Positions 38,279 to 47,873 of a DNA stretch of 64,000 bases are shown piece after piece. The position numbers and the translations under genes are program-made. The notes beneath the pieces were generated by a model, which saw only the letters and a program-made list of their open reading frames with translations, had not been told where the DNA came from and made no database searches. Source of the stretch: Marilutibacter chinensis (GTDB taxonomy: Bacteria; Pseudomonadota; Gammaproteobacteria; Xanthomonadales; Xanthomonadaceae); the NCBI RefSeq assembly GCF_021725675.1, contig NZ_JAKJPO010000003.1:372001-436000 (forward strand), written 5' to 3'. The first letter of the stretch is position 1; every line of letters begins with the position of its first letter.

Positions 38279-39667
38279 ATGGATGCCAGCACGCCCCCCA
38301 TGGATCTGCGGCGACGCTTTGCCGGCTGGATGAAGCACGTGTCGGTCGATGCGCCGCAGAACCGGCGCAATGCCCTGATGCTGCAGACGATTCTCGCCAT
38401 CGTCGGCACGGCGGCGTTGGCGATGGCCATCGGCTCATTCGCCACCGCTGAAACGGCGGGGCGGAACGAGACCTGGGTCGCCATGGCGATAAGCACCTAC
38501 GCATGGCTCTGCTTTCACCTGTCGCGAAAGGGGCTGTACCGGCTTTCGGCCAGCCTGACCGTCATCGGCAGTCTGCAGTTGATCGGAACCAGCTACTACA
38601 TCTATGGACTGCAGGCCCAGCCCGGACTGCTGATGATCCACCTGATGCCGCTGCTGTTCGCCGGGCTGCTACTGGGACGGGCCGCCGTATGGTGGACCAC
38701 GCTCGCCAATGCCATCGTGCTGGCGATCGGTGCATGGTCCGACATGCAACACGCGGCGAATACCGCCGCAACGTCGGAAATCCTTCCCAATCTGCTCCTG
38801 TCCGGCATGAACTTTCTCGTGCTTGCGGTAATCCTGGACCGCCTGATCCGGTCGTCCCAGCGGGCGATCGAACGCAGCCGGGAGCTGGATGCCGCCTGCC
38901 GGGATCTCAAGCGCGAGATCGAGGAAAAGGAACGCGCCTACGCCCGCCTCCTGCAGACGCAGAGGATGGAAGCCATCGGCCGGCTGTCGGCCGGCGCCGC
39001 CCACGACTTCAACAACATCCTCAACGTGATCGTCGGGCTGGCGACCGCGTCCCACCCTCGCGACACCTCCGCCGTGCTGCCGCAGATCCACCGGGCCGCA
39101 CAGCGAGGCACCGTCGTCACGCGCCGCCTGTTGAGCTTCAGCCGCATGCAATCGCGGCAGACCTCGGTGTTCGATCTCGCAGAGGCCATCGATGAGATGC
39201 GGACGCTGATACTGCCGATGCTCCACCGCGGGATCAGGGCGAGCCTGGACATGCCGCCCCCGGGCCTGCTGATCGAGACCGACCGCGACGAACTCGAACT
39301 CGCGCTGCTGAACATCGTCGGCAATGCATGCGACGCGATGCCGCGGGGCGGGCGCTTCTCGATGTCCGCCCATGCCGTGGACGACAAGGTTCTCATCCGG
39401 ATGGAGGACACCGGCGAGGGCATGTCGCCCGAGGTGCTCGCCAACCTGTTCGAGCCGTTCTTCACGACCAAGCCGAAGGGCGAGGGAACCGGCATCGGCA
39501 TGACCATCGTCCATCGCTTCGTCACCGAAAGCCGGGGCGAGCTGAAGGTCCAGAGCAGTCCCGGCCAGGGCACCCGGGTCGACCTCCTGTTGCCGCGGGT
39601 CCAGACGGTTTCCAGCCGCAGGCGACGGGACGACGCCGTGGCCGTCGGCGCCGGCGACACACGCTGA
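38279..39667 (+). CDS. Membrane sensor histidine kinase
   Basis: 463 residues. The N-terminal ~190 residues contain about five to six transmembrane segments (ALMLQTILAIVGTAALAMAI through SGMNFLVLAVILDRL). A short coiled coil leads to the dimerisation/phosphoacceptor helix EAIGRLSAGAAHDFNNILN with His242. The ATP-binding domain shows NIVGNACDAMP (N box), EDTGEGMS (G1), FFTTKPKGEGTGIGM (F/G2). No receiver domain is attached. The ATG at 38279 is preceded by an in-frame TTG; the ribosome binding site is weak. It runs convergent to a kinase-less propeller sensor and a response regulator, the likely partners. Confidence 0.88.
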   Translation: MDASTPPMDLRRRFAGWMKHVSVDAPQNRRNALMLQTILAIVGTAALAMAIGSFATAETAGRNETWVAMAISTYAWLCFHLSRKGLYRLSASLTVIGSLQLIGTSYYIYGLQAQPGLLMIHLMPLLFAGLLLGRAAVWWTTLANAIVLAIGAWSDMQHAANTAATSEILPNLLLSGMNFLVLAVILDRLIRSSQRAIERSRELDAACRDLKREIEEKERAYARLLQTQRMEAIGRLSAGAAHDFNNILNVIVGLATASHPRDTSAVLPQIHRAAQRGTVVTRRLLSFSRMQSRQTSVFDLAEAIDEMRTLILPMLHRGIRASLDMPPPGLLIETDRDELELALLNIVGNACDAMPRGGRFSMSAHAVDDKVLIRMEDTGEGMSPEVLANLFEPFFTTKPKGEGTGIGMTIVHRFVTESRGELKVQSSPGQGTRVDLLLPRVQTVSSRRRRDDAVAVGAGDTR

Positions 39668-39695
39668 GCCCGGCCGTCTCGACATTCCCGCCGCG

Positions 39696-39712
39696 CTCCG
39701 GCCTGGCCGGAG
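39696..39712. terminator. Perfect inverted repeat between convergent signalling genes
   Basis: CTCCGGCC-T-GGCCGGAG lies in the 52-bp gap between the convergent kinase and propeller genes. As RNA it would form a GC-rich hairpin for both directions, but no T-run follows on either side. It may limit readthrough. Confidence 0.35.
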
Positions 39713-39719
39713 GGTCCGG

Positions 39720-42053
39720 TCAGTCGTCTGCCGTCCGGGTGCTTTCCAGATGGGTGCTGCCGACCAGCACCAGCAGGCCCAGCAGCATCACCAGCGTCCA
39801 GACCCACATCCGCTGGTACCACGGCTGCGGATGGACGATCCTGAGGCTCGCCGAGGCCGGCGACCAGGCTCCCCCCGCGACACGCGCCTGCACTTCGAAC
39901 ACATGTTCCCCCCAGGGAACGGACGGGTAGAGGATGCTGCGGTTCTGTCCCGCTTCCACCCAGTCGCCGTCGACGCCGGACAGCCGGAACCGGAAGCGGG
40001 TTTCCTGGGGTCGGCTCAGGTTGATCGCCGTATAGCGGATTTCCAGGTTCCGCGTGAACGGCTCCAGCGTCAGCGTCGGACTGGCGATGTCGAGCACGCG
40101 TCCGGCGGCGGCGACATGTTCGATGTGCGGCTTGAGTGTTGCGGCCCGGGTCGCGGATACGTCGGCGGGATCGATCACGCCGAATCCCTCCACCAGCGAG
40201 AACCACAGCCAGCCATGCCCATCGCGATGGCAGGTGGAGGATGCGCCTCCGTTGATCTCGGCGGGCACCAGACCGTCGCCTGTCGCGTATCCGACCGACT
40301 CGATCTCATCCTGCGCGTCCCGCGGCGAGGGCAGCAGGGTCACGCCACGGTTGCCTCCCAGCCACAGGCGTCCCCACTGGTCGGCGAGAATGCACGACAC
40401 CGTATCGTCGAACAGGCCGTTGGCGGTGCCGTAGTGATGCACCTTGCCGTTCTCGATGCGGTTCAGGCCACCGCCGTAGGTGCCGACCCAGAGCGTGCCG
40501 GTGTCCCGGTCCTCGTACAGCGCACGCGCGAACCGCGAGGAAAGCCCTTCCCGTACCGACCATCGCTCGACGATCTCGCCGTCGCGCATCCGAAGCACGC
40601 CGTGGTCGCCGACGAACCAGGTACCGCCCCTCGCTGCCGCGACGACGCTGTTGATGCGCATGCCCTGCAGGGCGTCGATGCGGCGGCTTCCGACGATGCC
40701 GCCCTCCGCATCGACCGCGATCACGTACATCGATCGCCCCGAGCTGACGAGATAGCTGCCGTCCTCGCGCTGCCAGATGTTGACCGGCTCCAGCGTCGGC
40801 CAGGTGGCGACGAACTCGGGCTCGTCTCCGGCGATCCGCGCCAGCCCGCCTTCGGCCGACCCGGCCCAGAGCCAGCCGTTGCGGTCCAGCAACAGGCTGG
40901 TCACGCAACCGCTTCCCAGTACCTTCTCGAGCGTCAGCGCGCGCATGTGGCCTTCGTGCGACCAGTGGTGCACGCCGCCGCAGGCGGACCCGAACCAGAG
41001 GCCGCCGTCGCCGTCGGCGACAACGGCGCGGCCGGCCATGTTCGTGCCCAGCTGCGCGGACGAGAGCACGCCGAACAGCGGCTTGCGCGTCCGCAGCAAG
41101 CCCTTGCTCCCGCTGCCCGCCCACAGGTCGCCCTCGTCGTCCCATGCCAGGCTGATGACGCCCATGCCCGACAGCTCCGGCACGTCCTTCCAGGCGCCCG
41201 CGGCGTCCTGGCGCACGAATCTTCCGGAGAGCTGCGCGACCCACCACAGGCCGTCATCGTCCTGCGCGGCGTAGGTGGGCCGGTCGACGCCCAGCGCCTG
41301 CCACCGCCGGTGGGCCGGGTCGTACCGGTAGAGCTCCTTCTCGGTGCCGACCAGCAGACTGTCCCCGCTGCTTTCGAGCAGCCGTACCGCCCTGTCTTCG
41401 CCCGGCAGCCGGAGCCGCTGGAGCCGCTGGAGCCGTCCTTCATCCACGATATGGAAGCCGCCGTATCCGCCGACGTGGATCCGTCCTTCGCCGTCGCTGG
41501 CCAGCCGGTCGTAGCCGGCGCGAACGGGGCTCTCGCTCCAGACGACCCCGAGGTCCTCGGGATCCAGCTTGAACAGGCCCGCCTTGCTGGCGACCCATAT
41601 CGCGCCATCGGTACCCTGCAGGATGTCGTTGATCTGGCAGGTGCCCGCGCAGACGGGCAGGTGGCGGAACGCGCCCCGCTCGTAGACGCTCAGCCCGGCG
41701 TCCTCGGTGCCGATCCAGAGCCGGTCGGCATCGTCCTCGAACAGGACCAGGATGCGGTCGCTGGCCGGCCCGCCGGTCTGTCCGCGGCCGGCGTCCCGCC
41801 CGTCGCCGGGGGAGGGGCGCCCCCTGAATGTCGTGAACGTCCGTCCATCGAAGCGGGCCAGCCCACCGAACGTGCCCACCCACAGATAGCCGTCGCGGGT
41901 CTGGACGAGCGCGCTGACGCCGGACTGCGGAAGTCCGTCGTCGCCGGTGAACACCTTCGGGCTGAGCCGGTGGTCGGGCTTCACCGGGTACGAGGCCTGT
42001 GCGAGACCGCACGCCGCCAGCAGGCCCAGGGCCAGCGCCATGCGCCTCGTCAT
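39720..42053 (-). CDS. Two-component propeller sensor lacking a kinase domain
   Basis: 777 residues from MTRRMALALGLLAACGLAQA (signal peptide); an upstream ATG at 42077 is less likely. Repeated Reg_prop blades are visible (GYLWVGTFGGLARFDG, RLWIGTEDAGLSVYE, GTLWVGTYGGGLNRIENG, WGRLWLGGNRGVTLLP), followed by a Y_Y_Y domain (FTRNLEIRYTAINL, GVDGDWVEAGQ). A single transmembrane helix at the end (WVWTLVMLLGLLVLVGS) leaves only about ten cytoplasmic residues. Family members normally continue into a histidine kinase; here the frame stops cleanly and the 52 bp beyond hold no remnant. It follows the response regulator by 33 bp and probably signals through a separate kinase. Confidence 0.8.
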   Translation of the reverse strand: MTRRMALALGLLAACGLAQASYPVKPDHRLSPKVFTGDDGLPQSGVSALVQTRDGYLWVGTFGGLARFDGRTFTTFRGRPSPGDGRDAGRGQTGGPASDRILVLFEDDADRLWIGTEDAGLSVYERGAFRHLPVCAGTCQINDILQGTDGAIWVASKAGLFKLDPEDLGVVWSESPVRAGYDRLASDGEGRIHVGGYGGFHIVDEGRLQRLQRLRLPGEDRAVRLLESSGDSLLVGTEKELYRYDPAHRRWQALGVDRPTYAAQDDDGLWWVAQLSGRFVRQDAAGAWKDVPELSGMGVISLAWDDEGDLWAGSGSKGLLRTRKPLFGVLSSAQLGTNMAGRAVVADGDGGLWFGSACGGVHHWSHEGHMRALTLEKVLGSGCVTSLLLDRNGWLWAGSAEGGLARIAGDEPEFVATWPTLEPVNIWQREDGSYLVSSGRSMYVIAVDAEGGIVGSRRIDALQGMRINSVVAAARGGTWFVGDHGVLRMRDGEIVERWSVREGLSSRFARALYEDRDTGTLWVGTYGGGLNRIENGKVHHYGTANGLFDDTVSCILADQWGRLWLGGNRGVTLLPSPRDAQDEIESVGYATGDGLVPAEINGGASSTCHRDGHGWLWFSLVEGFGVIDPADVSATRAATLKPHIEHVAAAGRVLDIASPTLTLEPFTRNLEIRYTAINLSRPQETRFRFRLSGVDGDWVEAGQNRSILYPSVPWGEHVFEVQARVAGGAWSPASASLRIVHPQPWYQRMWVWTLVMLLGLLVLVGSTHLESTRTADD

Positions 42054-42086
42054 CGCGAGCGCTTCATGGACCTGCATCGGAGCGGG

Positions 42087-42851
42087 CTACCAGGTCAGCA
42101 CGTAGCCGACGCCACGGACCGCGCGCAGCGGCAGCTCTTCCCGGGTCAGCTTCAGGCACTTCCTGCGCAGGCGGTAGATCAGCATCTCGAGTCGATGCGG
42201 ATCGAAATCGTGGACGTTCTCGACCAGGCGGGCGATCAGGCGCTCGCGTTTGACGGCGGTCCCCGGCGCGACGGCAAGCATCGACATCACCTGCTTTTCC
42301 GGAAGGCTCATCGTCACCTGGACGCCGGCCGGCGAGACGATGCACCAGCCGCCATCGGCCAGCCGCCACTGCCCGCCCGCATCCGGATCCGGCGTGGCGG
42401 GTTCCGGCGCCACCCGCCTGGCCAGATTGCGCAGCGTCGCGAGCAGCACGTCCATGTCGACCGGTTTGGTGAGGTAGGCGTCGACGCCCGCGTCCAGTCC
42501 CCGCATCCTGTCGCGCGCGGAAACGTAGCCGGTCAGCATGACGATTCCGACGGTCGCCGAAAGACCGCGCAGGTGGCGGGCGATGCTGAAGCCGTCGTCG
42601 TCGGGCAGCCCGGCATCGAGCAGTACCAGGTCGTAACGGCGGGCCGTCATCGACCGGTAGAGTTCCAGTGCGCTCGCCATGCCCTGCACCGAGAAACCCG
42701 CGGACGCGAGCGTCGGGACCAGAAGCGACTCCCTGTATTCCTCGTCGTCCTCGACCACCGCCAGGGTGGCCAGCTTTGCGTCGGTGCCCGGCTGCGCCGA
42801 TTCACCCGACGAACCGGACACGGTCATTTCACCACTGTCGAGCCGCCCCAT
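42087..42851 (-). CDS. OmpR-type response regulator
   Basis: 254 residues. The receiver domain covers ~28-140: acidic VVEDDEEY, phosphoacceptor in LVLLDAGLPDDDG, VMLTGY and the lysine in YLTKPVDM. The C-terminal winged helix covers ~165-254 (LPEKQVMSMLAVAPGTAVKRERL, LEMLIYRLRRKC, VRGVGYVL). The start at 42851 has AAGGG upstream; MTVSGSS at 42827 is an alternative. It precedes the kinase-less propeller gene in one operon. The receiver looks fully functional. Confidence 0.88.
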   Translation of the reverse strand: MGRLDSGEMTVSGSSGESAQPGTDAKLATLAVVEDDEEYRESLLVPTLASAGFSVQGMASALELYRSMTARRYDLVLLDAGLPDDDGFSIARHLRGLSATVGIVMLTGYVSARDRMRGLDAGVDAYLTKPVDMDVLLATLRNLARRVAPEPATPDPDAGGQWRLADGGWCIVSPAGVQVTMSLPEKQVMSMLAVAPGTAVKRERLIARLVENVHDFDPHRLEMLIYRLRRKCLKLTREELPLRAVRGVGYVLTW

Positions 42852-43167
42852 CGCTTTTCACCCTTTTCAGATCCCAATACCCCGGATCCGCCCCTGCCCT
42901 GCATCGCCGTCCGTGGATTCCCGCGGCGCCGTACCTTGCCGTTCCGCACGGCGCGCGTCGATTCACTTCCGCGTCGCCGGCCCTTCGGCACCACGCCTGG
43001 ACCGGATCGCGCGCACCGCCGATCATGCCGCACACCGGCGGCATGCGGAAGGATTGTAGTCCCGCTTGCGGTGCTCGACCTTCGGATGATCGCTGTCCCG
43101 GAACGAACGTCCGCGCGCATTCGCCGTTCATGTCGCTGTCGTCGTCGAACGCTTCGACACGGGCGTC
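42852..43167. other. Intergenic region upstream of the response regulator
   Basis: 316 bp between two minus-strand genes. It must contain the promoter of the response regulator operon and the end of the phospholipase D transcript. I see no clear promoter, terminator or gene. Confidence 0.4.
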
Positions 43168-44739
43168 TCACAACAGCGCCTCGACCGGCAGCCAGCGCGC
43201 CAGCCAGGCCTGGAAGCGCCGTCCGAAACCGGCGTCTGGCTCGCGGTCGAAACTGCCGGTACCGTCGTTCCAGCGCAGTTCGCCACCGTCGAGGGTCACT
43301 TCCCATGCCGCGGCCGGCGAGGTCATCGTCCCGAACAGCGCCGCGACCTCGGCGGCGATCGCCGGCTCGTCGACCAGGATTCCCTGTTCGCAGTTCAGCG
43401 ATACCGAACGCGGATCGAGATTGAACGAACCGACGAAGGCCACGTGGCCGTCGATCAGCGCCGCCTTGCTGTGAAGGCTGGCGCCGGACGAACCGAACAG
43501 GCTGATGCCGTCGCCATCGCCGTCCTGCGCGTGCTCGGGTTTGAGTTCCCACAGCTTCACGCCGCCGGCCAGCAGCGTCTTGCGATAGCCGGCGTAGCCG
43601 CCGTGGACCGCGGCGACGTCGTTTGCGGCCAGCGAGTTGGTCAGGATGCGGACCTCGCGACCGTCGGCGACCAGGGAAGTCAGCTGCGCGGCACCGGTCG
43701 CGCCGGGCACGAAGTACGGCGAGATCAGCACCACGTCGTCGTCGGCCGCGTCCACGGCACGATTCAGCCCGCTCAACACCGCCGATCCTTCCATCGGCGA
43801 GTCCTTGTACGCCGCCTTGTCGGGCGCGTCGCTGAGCACCTGCCAACGGCCGGTCCAGTGCATCGGCAGCGTCATCGCGCGTGCCGCCGCGACCGCATCG
43901 TGGCCCTCCATCGCCTGGATGTACGGCGTCCCGCGCGCCTCCACCGCATAGTCCCGGGCCTGGCGGCGCAGCGTGTCAAGTGCCGCGGTCGTGACCGCGT
44001 CCGGGCTCAGCGACTCGATCGGCCAGACCTGCGCGGAGTTCCAGTAACGGTCGAACGATGCGCTCAGCTCCTCGACCGCGGGGCCGACGAAGGCGAGGTC
44101 GAGGTCGTTGAAGTTGACGTGATCGCTGGCCGAGAAGTACTCGTCACCGATGTTGCGGCCGCCGGCGATCGCGAAGCGGTTGTCGACGATCCAGCTCTTG
44201 TTGTGCATCCGGTGGTTGATCCGCGAGAAGCTGGTGATCGCCTCCATGCCCTTTCCGAACAGGCCCCGGCGCGACGCGAACGGATTGAACAGGCGCACGT
44301 CGATGTTCGGATGCGCGGCCAGCGCCGCCAGCGCGAAGTTCTTCGCCCGCGCGTCCATGTCGTCGAGCAGCAGGCGAACCCGCACGCCGCGGTCGGCGGC
44401 CTCGATCAGTTCCAGCGCCAGCAGCCGGCCGGTCATGTCGTCGTGCCAGATGTAGTACTGCAGGTCGAGACTGCGCTCGGCGGCCCGCCCGGACAGGCCG
44501 CGCAGCGCGAACGCCGCAACGCCGTCGGAGACCAGATGGAAGCCGGACTGTCCCGGACGCTCGTCCAGCGCCGGCTGCACCACCGCGTCGAGACGGGCAT
44601 CCCGGCCGGCCGGGATCGCGAAAACCGGCGGCCCTTCGGGTCGCGGCGGCAGCGTCGAGAACCCCAGCAGCACGAACAGCAGGGTCGACAGCAGCAGGAC
44701 GCCCAGTGCGGTCAGGCCCAACTTGATCTTCCTTCCCAT
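43168..44739 (-). CDS. Phospholipase D family protein (cardiolipin synthase C-like)
   Basis: 523 residues with an N-terminal membrane anchor (LGLTALGVLLLSTLLFVLLGF). Two HKD motifs are present: HNKSWIVDNRFAIAGGRNIGDEYF near 177-200 and HSKAALIDGHVAFVGSFNLDP near 425-445. This is the arrangement of bacterial cardiolipin synthase ClsC/YmdC-type enzymes, which join phosphatidyl groups at the membrane. ClsC normally works with a partner protein YmdB; none is encoded nearby, so the exact reaction is uncertain. It is apparently monocistronic. Confidence 0.85.
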   Translation of the reverse strand: MGRKIKLGLTALGVLLLSTLLFVLLGFSTLPPRPEGPPVFAIPAGRDARLDAVVQPALDERPGQSGFHLVSDGVAAFALRGLSGRAAERSLDLQYYIWHDDMTGRLLALELIEAADRGVRVRLLLDDMDARAKNFALAALAAHPNIDVRLFNPFASRRGLFGKGMEAITSFSRINHRMHNKSWIVDNRFAIAGGRNIGDEYFSASDHVNFNDLDLAFVGPAVEELSASFDRYWNSAQVWPIESLSPDAVTTAALDTLRRQARDYAVEARGTPYIQAMEGHDAVAAARAMTLPMHWTGRWQVLSDAPDKAAYKDSPMEGSAVLSGLNRAVDAADDDVVLISPYFVPGATGAAQLTSLVADGREVRILTNSLAANDVAAVHGGYAGYRKTLLAGGVKLWELKPEHAQDGDGDGISLFGSSGASLHSKAALIDGHVAFVGSFNLDPRSVSLNCEQGILVDEPAIAAEVAALFGTMTSPAAAWEVTLDGGELRWNDGTGSFDREPDAGFGRRFQAWLARWLPVEALL

Positions 44740-44828
44740 CGCGGCCGTCCCCGTCCGTCCGATCCCGTGGTCACCGCATCATCGCTGCCGCAGCGCTTCG
44801 CGCAAAGCGCCGGAGCCGGAGCCGACGC

Positions 44829-45524
44829 CTACGGCACCGCCGGCAGCGACCAGTCGACGGGCTTCTGCCCATGCCGGGCGAGGTACTCGTTGGCTGCGGA
44901 AAAATGACCGCAGCCGAGAAACCCGCGGTGCGCCGACAGCGGCGACGGATGCGGAGCCTTGAGCACCCGGTGGCGACGCGGATCGATCACCTTGCCCTTG
45001 GCCTGCGCATAGCTGCCCCACAGCAGGAACACCAGGCCCTCGCGCTCGCGATTGAGCACGTCGACGACGTGGTCGGTGAAGCCTTCCCAGCCCTTCCCCT
45101 GGTGACTGCCGGGCCGTCCGGCCTCGACCGTGAGCACGGCGTTGAGCAGCAGCACGCCGCGCTCTGCCCAGCACTGCAGGTAGCCATGCGGCGGCGGCTC
45201 GAAGCCGACGTCGCGCTGCAGCTCCTTGTAGATGTTCTGCAGCGACGGCGGCACCGGCACGCCCGGGCGTACCGAGAAGCACAGGCCGTGCGCCTGCCCC
45301 GGTCCGTGGTAGGGGTCCTGCCCGAGCACGACGATCTTGACCGCGTCGAACGGCGTCGCATCGAAGGCGGCGAAGATCTGCGGGCCCGGCGGATAGATCG
45401 TCGCTCCCGCCGCCCTGCGCTGGCGCAGGAATGCCGACAGCGCCTGCATGTCCTCGCGCAGCAGGTAGTCGCCGACGTGCGCCTTCCACGAGGGTTCGAG
45501 TTTGATGCGATCGGTGTCGGGCAT
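44829..45524 (-). CDS. ung: Uracil-DNA glycosylase
   Basis: 231 residues, normal family 1 length. It removes uracil from DNA at the first step of base excision repair. Catalytic motif [18 protein letters not shown] is near 69-86, the WGSYAQ segment near 168, and the DNA-intercalation loop [10 protein letters not shown] near 191-200. It is divergent from the TerB-like gene. Full length with all key motifs present. Confidence 0.97.
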   Translation of the reverse strand: MPDTDRIKLEPSWKAHVGDYLLREDMQALSAFLRQRRAAGATIYPPGPQIFAAFDATPFDAVKIVVLGQDPYHGPGQAHGLCFSVRPGVPVPPSLQNIYKELQRDVGFEPPPHGYLQCWAERGVLLLNAVLTVEAGRPGSHQGKGWEGFTDHVVDVLNREREGLVFLLWGSYAQAKGKVIDPRRHRVLKAPHPSPLSAHRGFLGCGHFSAANEYLARHGQKPVDWSLPAVP

Positions 45525-45867
45525 CCGAGGGGCTTGCGGCTGGGATGGCCGTACAGGCTAGCGGCCCGCAGGCCGGTCGTCATCCCGGCGCCCAGACGAA
45601 GATCGACACACGCTTGCCGTAACATGGCCCGGTCGCGGAATGCCGGGGAAGAACGGACGCTGCACGATGTCCGGGCAATCCGCGTCGTCGCCGGCAGATC
45701 ATCGAAACACGGAATCCATGACGAGGAGTCCGCGACGCGGGCTCCCGACGTCGTGGCGCCGCCGGGTCCGCGGCGCATGGACGGCCACGCCAGGTGCGGC
45801 GACGCCGTTCCGGCGCGGGCGCGGCATATGCCACTCAGCACAACATGGAAAACAGGGGGAACACCGA
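45525..45867. other. Divergent intergenic region ung / TerB-like gene
   Basis: 343 bp containing both promoters. No further gene or clear regulatory dyad seen; the plus-strand frame that crosses it is arginine-rich and joins the TerB-like gene only by chance. Confidence 0.4.
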
Positions 45868-46830
45868 ATGCAGAACACGATGAAAATGGCCGGCCACACG
45901 GTTGCCCACGCGATCTGGAGCGTGTCGGACGGAGAGGTGCTGATCCCGATCGTCGGGCACCTGGGAAGCGACGGCGGCGCGCGGATGGAAAGGCTGGCCA
46001 TGGGCTCCGCGCAGGCGATGGCGATGGGGGCCGAGAAGATCTCCCGGCTGGAGCCGGGTACGACGGGCGCGGTGTTCGTCAAGGACACCCTGGTCACGCT
46101 CGAATCGGGCAAGGTCGACGCCCTCGTCGCCGACATCCGCTTCGCGGCCAACGACGCGAGCAGGCTGCAGTTGCTGGTTCCGTACCGCAACGCGAATCAC
46201 GCCGACGGCTTTGCGGTCCATGCGATCAAGCTCACCGAGCTTGCGGAAATCCCGCGCGACGCGGTCGACGGACTGATGCAGGCCTTCGTCGCCGGGCTGG
46301 AGTCCCATCAGGAAGGCGGTCGGTTGTGGGCCGAGAAATACGTCGCCGAAGCGGGCGCGACCGCCGGGGAAGCGGGGGAACAGGCCACCGAATTCTCACC
46401 GGACGAGTTCGACGTGCTGAAGCGTTCGGTGTTCATGGTCTTCGCCGCAGTCGCCGCCTCCGACGGCAAGATCGAGAAGAAGGAGGCGGAGACGTTCGTC
46501 AAGACGCTGGGCGATGCCGAGCTGCTCAGGAATCCGCTGATGAACCGGATCGTGACCAACGTGATCCACGACATCCCTGGCATCATGGCCTCGATCTTTT
46601 CCGACGATGCGCCCTCACCCGCGATCGAGCTGCTGCAGGCGCGGCTCATCGTCGACGCCAAGCTTCCGGCCGACGAGGCCGGCGAGTTCAAGCAGGCACT
46701 GCTGGGTCTCGGCCACGCGATCGCCAGCGCTTCCGGCGGCGGCCTGTTCGGCTTCGGCAGCAGGATCAGCAAGGACGAGAAGCAGGCACTGGCCGCGATC
46801 GCCGCCTGCCTGGGCGTGTCCGCGCAGTGA
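45868..46830 (+). CDS. TerB-like domain protein, function unknown
   Basis: 320 residues from MQNTMKMAGH, with AGGGGGA about eight bases upstream of the ATG. The N-terminal ~140 residues (VSDGEVLIPIVGHLGSDGG, LVALEV-like strands) are unrecognised. From ~178 the protein becomes helical with the TerB-type signature AAVAASDGKIEKKEAETFV and a second weaker helical bundle near 255-320. TerB-like domains are metal-associated helical modules found in stress and tellurite-resistance systems, but no other ter gene is near. A Gly-rich loop (SASGGGLFGFGS) precedes the last helices. Cytosolic. Confidence 0.6.
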   Translation: MQNTMKMAGHTVAHAIWSVSDGEVLIPIVGHLGSDGGARMERLAMGSAQAMAMGAEKISRLEPGTTGAVFVKDTLVTLESGKVDALVADIRFAANDASRLQLLVPYRNANHADGFAVHAIKLTELAEIPRDAVDGLMQAFVAGLESHQEGGRLWAEKYVAEAGATAGEAGEQATEFSPDEFDVLKRSVFMVFAAVAASDGKIEKKEAETFVKTLGDAELLRNPLMNRIVTNVIHDIPGIMASIFSDDAPSPAIELLQARLIVDAKLPADEAGEFKQALLGLGHAIASASGGGLFGFGSRISKDEKQALAAIAACLGVSAQ

Positions 46831-47007
46831 CCGTGCGGACGGGCCGGGGCGCTCGTCCCTGGTCCGTCCTGCAGTGGAGGTCGCGCACGCGGACGGGCAT
46901 GACGGTCTGACCCCGCGCGGGTTCTCCGGCACACGGCCGGGCTCCGCCGCGGCCCGCCTGTCCGGCGTCCCGATGGGAGATGCCGGGCGTCGCCTCCGAC
47001 TGCCGCC

Positions 47008-47847
47008 CTACAACCGCGAGACCCGCAGCTGGAACAGGGTCTTGGTTATCAACAGGCGCTCCTCGATCGGCTTCAGCACCAGATCGTTGGCGCCCTGCCT
47101 CAGCAACTTGCTCTGGTTGTCGCGGTTGTCGTCGCCGGTCATCACCAGCACCGGCAGGCGACGCTTGCCGTAGCCGAAGTCGCCGCGCAGCCGCTGCAGC
47201 AGATCCATGCCGCTGAGCTCGCCCTTCAGGTAGACGTCGGTCAGGACCAGGTCCGCGCCGGGATCGTCCTGGCCGCGGTGCGATTCCAGGTACTCCAGCG
47301 CCTCCTCGACGCCGATGAAATGCATCACCCTGACGCCGTGGCGCTCGAGCATGCGCTTGGTCGCCAACGCGACGACCTTGCTGTCCTCGACATAGAGCAC
47401 GCGCGCATCGGGTATCGGTTCCGGCTGCACGTAGCCGCGGATGAAGGCGGCCAGCGCCTCGTGGCCGAGCGCCTTGTCGAAGTAGTCGGTCACATCCTCG
47501 GTGAACTGCCGCGCCTCCAGATGCGCCTGGGCGTCGCCGGAGACGACGATCACCGGCACGTAGGCCTGTCCGGCCGCCTCGCGCACGCTGCGTGCGAGGG
47601 CGACACCATCGCCGTCGGGCAATACCAGCGCGGTGGTGACCAGGTTCACCGGCGCTGCCGCCAGCGCCTCGCGCGCCTCGCCGATGTTGCCGCAGGTGAC
47701 GACCTCGACCCGTTCCAGCGAACGGCGCAGGGTGTCGCCGATCAGCTTGCGGACCAGCCTGGAACCGTCGACCACCATCACCCGCGGGGCGTCGTCGGCC
47801 AGGTGCCTGAGGGTATGGGGTGCATCGGTCACGGCATTCGTACTCAC
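47008..47847 (-). CDS. Double-receiver response regulator with a degenerate first receiver
   Basis: 279 residues: two CheY-like receiver domains and no output domain. The first (about 20-135) has VMVVDGSRLVRK but reads TTALVLPDGDG where the phosphoacceptor Asp should be, so it probably cannot be phosphorylated; the lysine position has DKALGH. The second (~148-275) has YVEDSKVV, the acceptor in VLTDVYLKG, VMTGDD and LKPIEE and looks functional. Such proteins act through protein contacts, as in CheY- or stalk-type pathways. It lies just downstream of ftsX (26 bp) on the same strand and may be co-transcribed with ftsEX. Confidence 0.8.
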   Translation of the reverse strand: MSTNAVTDAPHTLRHLADDAPRVMVVDGSRLVRKLIGDTLRRSLERVEVVTCGNIGEAREALAAAPVNLVTTALVLPDGDGVALARSVREAAGQAYVPVIVVSGDAQAHLEARQFTEDVTDYFDKALGHEALAAFIRGYVQPEPIPDARVLYVEDSKVVALATKRMLERHGVRVMHFIGVEEALEYLESHRGQDDPGADLVLTDVYLKGELSGMDLLQRLRGDFGYGKRRLPVLVMTGDDNRDNQSKLLRQGANDLVLKPIEERLLITKTLFQLRVSRL

Positions 47848-47873
47848 GGAATCACGTCGTCAGGTACACGCAG

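Noticed and set aside
39668..39719. Frameshifted kinase remnant after the propeller sensor
   Set aside because: Only 52 bp separate the two convergent genes and no HisKA or ATPase motif can be read there in any frame.
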